64,000 nt of DNA, taken from assembly GCF_006335145.1 (NCBI RefSeq), contig NZ_VDMN01000002.1, positions 372,001 through 436,000 of the forward strand. Direction: 5' to 3'. Positions 59,184 through 64,000 of the stretch are shown one piece after another. Below the pieces are notes generated by a model that was not told the origin of the DNA, did not search any database, and was given only the letters and a program-made list of their open reading frames with translations. The number at the start of each line of letters is the position of its first letter. Position 1 is the first letter of the stretch. A program made the translations under genes and the position numbers. Source of the stretch: Aliirhizobium smilacinae. GTDB lineage: Bacteria > Pseudomonadota > Alphaproteobacteria > Rhizobiales > Rhizobiaceae.

Positions 59184-59948
59184 TTGCCAGAACTGCCCAA
59201 TATTTCATCGGAAGCACAGAGGCTCGGCGAGCTGTCTTTGCCGCTCTATGAGGTGGTAAAGCGGCAGATTACCGAATCCATCATGCTGGGAAAGCTTGAG
59301 GCCGGTTCGGTACTGCCTAGCGAAGTGGCATTATCGCAAACTTACGGAGTGGCGGTCGGCACCATTCGGCGGGCCCTGATGGACCTCACCAATGACGGGA
59401 TTCTCAGCCGCCGCCGCAAGACGGGCACCGTCGTTACCGGCCGCAAACCGCAGCACAGCCTTCGCCTGTTCTTCCAGTATTTTCGCCTGCACGGGCTCGA
59501 CGGATCGCTCAGCAAGTCGGTGACGAAGGTGACCACGCTCGAAACGGGCCTCGCATCCGTGAATGAAGCGCAAAAACTTCAGATCGATAAAGGCGCGCCG
59601 GTCGTCGCTTTCCACCGGGTGCGTTACGTCGACGACAAGCCGATCATGCACGAAACGCTGACGCTGTCGCGCGAACGGGTTCCCGACTTCCCGGAAAAGG
59701 CGGAGGACATCCCGCCACTCTTCTATTTGCACCTGCTCGATCGTTTCGGCATCCGCATTTCCGCCATCCGCGAGCAGATCGGTGCGGATCTCGCGACGGA
59801 CGAAGATGCCCGCTGGCTGAACCTGAAAATACCGGCCGCGGTCCTCACCATCGACGAGATCGCTTACGACCAGATGGCCGTGCCGGTGCTGATTTCCGCT
59901 CACCGGGCGACGACCGCAAACCACCGTTATGTCAACGAGGTTCAGTGA
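59184..59948 (+). CDS. GntR-family regulator, HutC/UTRA subfamily
   Basis: A 254-residue regulator. The winged helix is at residues 18-90 (PLYEVVKRQITESIMLGKLE, EVALSQTYGVAVGTIRRALM, NDGILSRRRKTGTVVTG). The UTRA ligand domain follows (INEAQ-type AQKLQIDKGAPVVAFHRVRY, DDKPIMHETLTLSRERVPDF, IREQIGADLATDEDARWL). The start is TTG 59184 with AAGAGG before it. It is divergent from the M20/peptide-importer operon and most likely represses it; the effector is probably the imported compound. Confidence 0.85.
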   Translation: MPELPNISSEAQRLGELSLPLYEVVKRQITESIMLGKLEAGSVLPSEVALSQTYGVAVGTIRRALMDLTNDGILSRRRKTGTVVTGRKPQHSLRLFFQYFRLHGLDGSLSKSVTKVTTLETGLASVNEAQKLQIDKGAPVVAFHRVRYVDDKPIMHETLTLSRERVPDFPEKAEDIPPLFYLHLLDRFGIRISAIREQIGADLATDEDARWLNLKIPAAVLTIDEIAYDQMAVPVLISAHRATTANHRYVNEVQ

Positions 59949-59954
59949 ACCTCA

Positions 59955-59982
59955 ATGCCGGACCGACATGTCGGTCCGGCAT
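59955..59982. terminator. 28-bp perfect palindrome between convergent genes
   Basis: ATGCCGGACCGACA joined directly to TGTCGGTCCGGCAT makes a 28-bp palindrome with no spacer; in RNA it forms a strong hairpin with a small loop in either direction. It lies seven bases after the UTRA regulator stop and 12 bases after the stop of the convergent opine-dehydrogenase gene, so it is a bidirectional terminator candidate. Confidence 0.7.
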
Positions 59983-59993
59983 GTGAGCGCTGA

Positions 59994-61067
59994 TCAGTAG
60001 CCTTCCTCGCAAAGTTTGGCGACTTGTTCGATCGTCAGGGCCTCAATGCCGATGGCCGGAAGCAGATCGTTTTCCGCCGGCAGGTCATGTCCGGTCGCAG
60101 CCGACATCATGGCGATACCAGCGTCGTGCAACTGGGTCGGCTTGCCCGCCAGCCGGCCGAGCAGCGAAGTCGGGACCAGGCCGAAGGGCACGTCCTCGTA
60201 GATGTAGCGGCTGTCGACCGTTGTCGGGCCGAAACCACCACGGCCTTCCGCATGCATCTGCTGGTTCATTTCCGAAACGCTGCCCATCGGCACGTGGAAG
60301 GATAGCGAGAAATGCTCGCGCACGGTACGCACCGACAGGCCGAGTGTGGCGGCAATCGCCAGACGTTCTTCATCGAGCGTTTCGATGACGCGGCCGACCG
60401 TCGGGGTAATGTTGTCGCCCTGCCCCCAGGTCTCGCCCTTTTCCATGCGGGTAAGATTGAGCAATGCGATGCCGAGATGGTTCTGCGGATTGAGATTGCT
60501 CAGCGAGATTGCCATCAGCCCGTCACGCTTGACGAAGCGGTCGCCGAACAGTTCGGTGCAGAGCGCATGCCCGGCCTCAATCTCCGACTTCGGCAGCGTG
60601 GCGATATCCACCTTCTGGCGGACGGTATTGACCTTGACGGTGGCGAGGTCCGGCTGCTGGCGGCCGGTGAGAAGCGTGGTTCCCCAGACCGTGATCGGCA
60701 GCTTCACGCCACGCGCAGCAAGTCCTTTGGAGAGATAGAGCGCGCCGAAGGAGCAATGCGACGAGATGATCACCGGCTGACCGGACTTCAGATACGGAAT
60801 AGCCGCATCGAACGCGGCCTTGTGGCCGTAACCCGGCAAGGCGACCACGATGACGTCGGCGCTGGTGATCGCTTCTTCGCAATCGGCAGCGATACGCACC
60901 GGACCGAAGAAATCAAAGGCCCCATTCGCGGTCAGCGCTGCGCCATCGGCAAGCACGCTTGTGCTCTTTCCGGACGGTGACCAGAGCATGGGGTCATGGC
61001 CTTCTTTCGCGAGATAGGCGGCCATTCCGAATGCAATGGATCCGGCTCCGAGTATGCTGACGCGCAT
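59994..61067 (-). CDS. Octopine/nopaline dehydrogenase family protein
   Basis: A 357-residue NAD(P)-dependent enzyme. The N-terminal Rossmann motif is SILGAGSIAFGMAAYLAKEG, then VIVVALPGYGHKAAFD. The C-terminal half is the opine-dehydrogenase domain (SNLNPQNHLGIALLNLTRME, VGRVIETLDEERLAIAATLG, HFSLSFHVPMGS). Known members reductively condense, or oxidatively split, an amino acid with a 2-oxo acid. No partner is certain here, but the co-directional Lrp regulator upstream and the amino-acid racemase across the divergent region suggest metabolism of an opine or of a substituted amino acid. Not T-DNA-like: it has a bacterial ribosome site (AAGGAGA) and bacterial neighbours. Confidence 0.85.
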   Translation of the reverse strand: MRVSILGAGSIAFGMAAYLAKEGHDPMLWSPSGKSTSVLADGAALTANGAFDFFGPVRIAADCEEAITSADVIVVALPGYGHKAAFDAAIPYLKSGQPVIISSHCSFGALYLSKGLAARGVKLPITVWGTTLLTGRQQPDLATVKVNTVRQKVDIATLPKSEIEAGHALCTELFGDRFVKRDGLMAISLSNLNPQNHLGIALLNLTRMEKGETWGQGDNITPTVGRVIETLDEERLAIAATLGLSVRTVREHFSLSFHVPMGSVSEMNQQMHAEGRGGFGPTTVDSRYIYEDVPFGLVPTSLLGRLAGKPTQLHDAGIAMMSAATGHDLPAENDLLPAIGIEALTIEQVAKLCEEGY

Positions 61068-61113
61068 GATTTCTCCTTGATGTGGGGACGATATTTGGAC
61101 GCAGGGGTGGGCG

Positions 61114-61575
61114 TTACATGTATTTTGTCGGCAGCGCCGTTGTAAACTTCATTTCCTCCATGGCGATGGAAGAGCTGAGGTCGGAAAATTCCAGCCGGCT
61201 GATCAGGTTCTTGTAGACCTGGTCGTAGACATCGATGTCCGGCACTACGACGCGAAGCAGGTAATCGGTGTCACCGGTCAGCCGATAGGCCTCGAGAATT
61301 TCGGGAATTTCCTTGATTTCCTTGCGAAAATCATCGAGCCAGGTGGTGGTGTGACGCGGCACCTTGACGGAGATGAAGATCGTCATCGGCACGTTCGCCA
61401 TGCGCCGATCGATCAGTGCCACCTTGCTGCGGATCAGGCCGATATCCTCCATCCGCTTGATCCGCCGCCAGCATGGCGTATGCGACAAACCCACTTCTTC
61501 GGCGATCTCCACCACCGATTTCTCGGCATTTTGCTGAAGGATCTCGATTATCTTGCGATCGATCTGGTCAAACAT
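61114..61575 (-). CDS. Lrp/AsnC-family transcriptional regulator
   Basis: A 153-residue regulator. The helix-turn-helix is in residues 5-60 (IDRKIIEILQQNAEKSVVEI, AEEVGLSHTPCWRRIKRMED), and the RAM effector domain follows (PRHTTTWLDDFRKEIKEIPE, EAYRLTGDTDYLLRVVVPDI). Such proteins sense amino acids. It is directly upstream of the opine-dehydrogenase gene on the same strand and divergent from the racemase, so it probably controls both. The palindrome TGCGCATGCGCA 19 bases upstream of its start is a likely autoregulatory site. Confidence 0.9.
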   Translation of the reverse strand: MFDQIDRKIIEILQQNAEKSVVEIAEEVGLSHTPCWRRIKRMEDIGLIRSKVALIDRRMANVPMTIFISVKVPRHTTTWLDDFRKEIKEIPEILEAYRLTGDTDYLLRVVVPDIDVYDQVYKNLISRLEFSDLSSSIAMEEMKFTTALPTKYM

Positions 61576-61912
61576 GGTCGCTCCGGGATGAATTTGCGCA
61601 TGCGCATTTTTTTCTAGAAAGATTTTTCATCAAGGGCCTGACCTATGACAAATGCTTCTTCGCACCCGGGTTCAGGCAACGATAGTTTCCGCGCGTTTCT
61701 TCACCTTCGACGCGGACAATCAACCGCTTATTTTGCGTGCAGTGATGATCAAAATTTAAACCAACTACTATTTTCGTCAATCCATCCTCATAGAAAAACA
61801 AATTCGTAGGATGAGATTGCAAAACCTTCTTGATTTTGGTCAAAAAAAGCAATCCATCTCCATGCCTGTTTGTCTACCCTCTTTCCAAACACAACAACCT
61901 CGTGGGTGGAAG
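61576..61912. other. Divergent regulatory region between Lrp and racemase genes
   Basis: These 337 bases are much more A/T-rich than their surroundings, including several T and A runs, and hold no gene I can support. The racemase frame is open from 61811, but the family N-terminus starts at 61913. The region contains the 61595 palindrome and presumably the two divergent promoters. Confidence 0.55.
61595..61606. promoter_or_regulatory. TGCGCATGCGCA palindrome upstream of the Lrp gene
   Basis: A perfect 12-bp palindrome, 20 bases upstream of the Lrp start codon and followed by a run of Ts. Position and symmetry fit a regulator site in the divergent Lrp/racemase region. Confidence 0.45.
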
Positions 61913-62653
61913 ATGAAAAGGATTGGTCTGATTGGCGGCATGAGCTGGGAAAGCACGGCGGTTTATTATCGCCGGGTCAACGAGCAGGTCCGCGAACGGC
62001 TTGGAGGGCTAAATTCGGCAGACGTGGTAATGCGTTCTGTCAATTTTCAGGATATCGTAACCCTTCAAAAACAGGGGGCCTGGGAGCAGGCGGCAGGCGA
62101 ATTGAGCAAGGTGGCAAGAGATCTGGAACAGGCTGGAGCGGACATGATCCTGATCTGCACCAACACGATGCATCTGCTGGCGGACGACGTGCAGCAGTCC
62201 GTCGATGTTCCTTTGCTCCATATCGCCGACGTGACCGGGGAAGCCGTGGTGGCTGCCGGCTGCAAGCGTCCACTGCTGCTCGCAACCCGCTACACGATGG
62301 AACAGGATTTCTATCGCCGTCGCGTCGAAGAGAAGTTTGGGCTTTCGGTTCTGGTGCCCGATGCGCCCGATCGGCAGGACGTACACGACATCATCTTCGG
62401 CGAATTGTGCTGCGGCATCGTCAAGAGCGCCTCGCACCAGCGCTATCTGGATATTGTCGAGAAGGGCAAGGCCGCGGGCGCCGACAGCGTCATCCTCGGT
62501 TGCACGGAAATCGGGCTGCTTGTGAGCGCCGCAGATTTCGACATTCCGACATTCGATTCGACCCTGCTGCATGCCGATGCGGCAGTCGATATCTCGCTCG
62601 CGCATATTTTCGCGGCACGAGCGGAAACAGGGCTGGCAGCGCCGATACACTAA
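61913..62653 (+). CDS. Aspartate/glutamate racemase family protein (broad-specificity amino-acid racemase type)
   Basis: A 246-residue cofactor-independent racemase. The start MKRIGLIGGMSWESTAVYY is the family signature. The two catalytic cysteines are Cys82 (LICTNTMH) and Cys197 (LGCTEIGLL), at the spacing found in YgeA-type racemases, so acid-base chemistry with both thiols is expected. It would interconvert L- and D-forms of an amino acid in the cytoplasm. It lies between the Lrp/opine-dehydrogenase pair and a PotD-type importer, so it probably feeds the same pathway. I place the start at 61913 because the upstream in-frame extension lies in A/T-rich promoter sequence. Confidence 0.88.
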   Translation: MKRIGLIGGMSWESTAVYYRRVNEQVRERLGGLNSADVVMRSVNFQDIVTLQKQGAWEQAAGELSKVARDLEQAGADMILICTNTMHLLADDVQQSVDVPLLHIADVTGEAVVAAGCKRPLLLATRYTMEQDFYRRRVEEKFGLSVLVPDAPDRQDVHDIIFGELCCGIVKSASHQRYLDIVEKGKAAGADSVILGCTEIGLLVSAADFDIPTFDSTLLHADAAVDISLAHIFAARAETGLAAPIH

Positions 62654-62713
62654 CTGGGGGTGTGAAGTCTGCAATGCCTAGGGGAACCCGGACAGGATAA
62701 TAAGGAGACTGAT

Positions 62714-63814
62714 ATGCGAGACTTCACACAGACACGCCGTTCGACACTCAAGATGCTGGCCGCTGGGACCGGCATCCTGGCTGCACCGTCGATCATCCGC
62801 CCTGCCATGGCGCAGAGCAAGGTGGTCAACATCACGACCTATGACAAGTTCGTGCCACAGTCCTTCATCGACCAGTTCCAGAAGGACACCGGCATCGAGG
62901 TGCGTATCCGCCTGACCGATGACCAGGGCAAGCAGTACAATCTTCTGGCAGCCGAAGGGAACGCACCGTCGACCGACATCGTCACCGTCACCGGCCACCG
63001 CCTGTCGCAGTTCATCACCTCCAACCTGCTTGCGCCGCTCGACACCGGCCGCATCGGCAACTGGAACAAGCTTGCACCTGCCTATGCCGGTGCCCCGCAG
63101 CTGTCGATCGACGGCAAGACCTATGGCGTGCCGCTTCTCGCCGGTTTCGAAGGCCTGGTCCGCAACACGGAATACACCAAGGCATCGGACAGCTGGGACA
63201 TCATGTTCGACGAGCAGTACAAGGAGCTGACCTCCTACATCGTCTCCGACTTCCTCTCGATCACCATGAAATATCAGGGCACCGACGGCGACTACGTGAC
63301 CTATGAGGGCAAGGACGCGGAAGCGCTTGCAGCCACCAACAAGGCCCGCGACTACCTGATCAAGAACAAGCCGCAGGTGCGTAAATATTACGACGCCGGC
63401 TCGGAAGTGCAGCAGATGTTCGTCAATGAGGACATCTATGTCGCCCAGGCATGGTCCGGCCCGGCCGCCAAGCTGATCATGGATGGCCACCCGATCGAGC
63501 TTTCCATCCCGAAGGAAGGCACCTACGGCTTCCTCTATTCGTTCAACGTCGTCAACAACGCGCCGAATGCGGATGCCGCCTACAAGTTCCTCGACGCCAT
63601 GCTGTCGTCGCCGGAAATCGGCGCGGCCATGAGCCGCCAGTCGGGCTTTGCCTCGGCATTTGCCGGCGTAGATACGGTGCTGAACGACAAGGAACGCGCC
63701 GCCATGACGCTTCCGGACGAGCAGCTGCAGCGCATCCAGTTCTTCAGTTCCAAGAACCGCAAGATGAAGAACGACATGATCGACAAGGCTTCGGCCGAAG
63801 TGAAGGCCGGCTAA
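62714..63814 (+). CDS. ABC transporter substrate-binding protein (PotD/F-like)
   Basis: A 366-residue periplasmic protein with a Tat-type leader (TRRSTLKMLAAGTGILAAPS, cleavage after AMAQ). The mature part (VVNITTYDKFVPQSFIDQFQ, KDTGIEVRIRLTDDQGKQYN, GKTYGVPLLAGFEGLVRNTE) matches the family that includes PotD, PotF and related binding proteins for polyamines and other charged amines. AAGGAG precedes the start. A permease gene begins 90 bases downstream and leaves the window, so the rest of the importer is not seen. The ligand could be an opine-like or amino-acid-derived compound given the neighbours. Confidence 0.88.
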   Translation: MRDFTQTRRSTLKMLAAGTGILAAPSIIRPAMAQSKVVNITTYDKFVPQSFIDQFQKDTGIEVRIRLTDDQGKQYNLLAAEGNAPSTDIVTVTGHRLSQFITSNLLAPLDTGRIGNWNKLAPAYAGAPQLSIDGKTYGVPLLAGFEGLVRNTEYTKASDSWDIMFDEQYKELTSYIVSDFLSITMKYQGTDGDYVTYEGKDAEALAATNKARDYLIKNKPQVRKYYDAGSEVQQMFVNEDIYVAQAWSGPAAKLIMDGHPIELSIPKEGTYGFLYSFNVVNNAPNADAAYKFLDAMLSSPEIGAAMSRQSGFASAFAGVDTVLNDKERAAMTLPDEQLQRIQFFSSKNRKMKNDMIDKASAEVKAG

Positions 63815-63836
63815 GCCGCCCATCCGTAATGCAGAG

Positions 63837-63861
63837 GACCGGTCCCGCAAAAGGGCCGGTC
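63837..63861 (+). terminator. Hairpin between PotD-like and permease genes
   Basis: GACCGG(T)CCC-GCAAAA-GGGCCGGTC, a 9-bp stem with one bulged T, 22 bases after the binding-protein stop. No U-tract. Same placement as after the four other ABC binding-protein genes. Confidence 0.6.
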
Positions 63862-63904
63862 GCTCGCAACTGCAGTCAAAAGCAAAAAGACGAATGGGAA
63901 CGAA

Positions 63905-64000
63905 ATGATGGTCGACAGTAGTATGACCGAAACCGCGAAAGTGTCTCCAAGGGCCGGCCCGTCTTATGCCGGATGGATCGGCAAGCTGGTGGCCTCGCCG
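63905..64000 (+). CDS. ABC transporter permease, N-terminal part (cut by window end)
   Basis: The frame opens at ATG 63905 (or 63908) after GGGAACG and continues to the window end: MMVDSSMTETAKVSP, then AGPSYAGWIGKLVASP. Only the cytoplasmic N-terminus is visible. From its position 90 bases after a PotD-like binding protein I call it the PotB-type permease of the same importer; the visible sequence alone does not prove it. Confidence 0.55.
   Translation, partial: MMVDSSMTETAKVSPRAGPSYAGWIGKLVASP

Noticed and set aside
59994..61067. T-DNA-derived nopaline synthase
   Set aside because: The enzyme family fits, but the gene has a bacterial ribosome site, bacterial codon use and an Lrp gene upstream, and I saw no border repeats or plant-type signals.

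Overview
This window looks like a chromosome or chromid segment from a member of the Rhizobiaceae (Agrobacterium/Rhizobium group, Alphaproteobacteria). The evidence is the GC-rich coding style, the mass of ABC and TRAP importers each paired with its own LacI, GntR or Lrp regulator, the plant-sugar-acid gene set and the RHH_4-type small protein. I saw no rRNA, tRNA, CRISPR array, IS element or phage gene. The species is inference.

Layout. 1-1.8 kb: end of an exopolysaccharide locus (C-terminal part of an ExoP/Wzz-type kinase, then a decayed O-antigen-polymerase fragment), less GC-rich than the rest. 1.8-10.2 kb: redox and detoxification genes: D-lactate dehydrogenase (dld) divergent from glyoxalase I; a Tat-signal small subunit with a GMC flavoprotein; an RHH protein; a small secreted protein; an alpha/beta hydrolase; an old-yellow-enzyme reductase divergent from an ArsR regulator. 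10.2-17.6 kb: fused ATP-dependent 5-oxoprolinase divergent from a TRAP importer (small permease, large permease, binding protein) and a MarR regulator. 17.7-18.3 kb: a DUF992 secreted protein. 18.4-27.1 kb: LacI repressor divergent from GH88 glycuronidase, DUF2264 protein and a complete sugar ABC importer. 27.3-29.8 kb: gluconate genes (LacI/GntR-type repressor, gluconate 5-dehydrogenase-like SDR, gluconokinase).

29.8-42 kb: FCD-type GntR regulator divergent from pxpA, a fused pxpB-pxpC, a biotin carboxylase fused to a biotinyl domain, a complete oligopeptide ABC importer and an M14-like metallopeptidase. 42-50 kb (minus strand): GntR, peptide-binding protein, two permeases, gamma-glutamyltransferase and a tandem ATPase. 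50.3-59.1 kb (minus strand): M20 peptidase, peptide-binding protein, two permeases, tandem ATPase, a second M20-like and an M24-like protein, with a divergent HutC/UTRA regulator. 59.9-64 kb: opine-dehydrogenase-family enzyme and Lrp regulator, divergent from a Cys/Cys amino-acid racemase and the start of a PotD-type ABC importer.

How it fits together. From about 10 to 63 kb the genes read as a scavenging region for plant-derived sugar acids and for small peptides and modified amino acids. Two unrelated 5-oxoprolinase systems, a gamma-glutamyltransferase without a signal peptide, three peptide importers with fused tandem ATPases and four peptidase-fold proteins suggest uptake and intracellular breakdown of gamma-glutamyl or pyroglutamyl compounds to glutamate. 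This integrated role is inference. The most notable irregularities are the missing canonical metal-ligand positions in the M20-like and M24-like proteins at 50.3-52.7 kb, and strong hairpins placed right after every one of the five ABC binding-protein genes.
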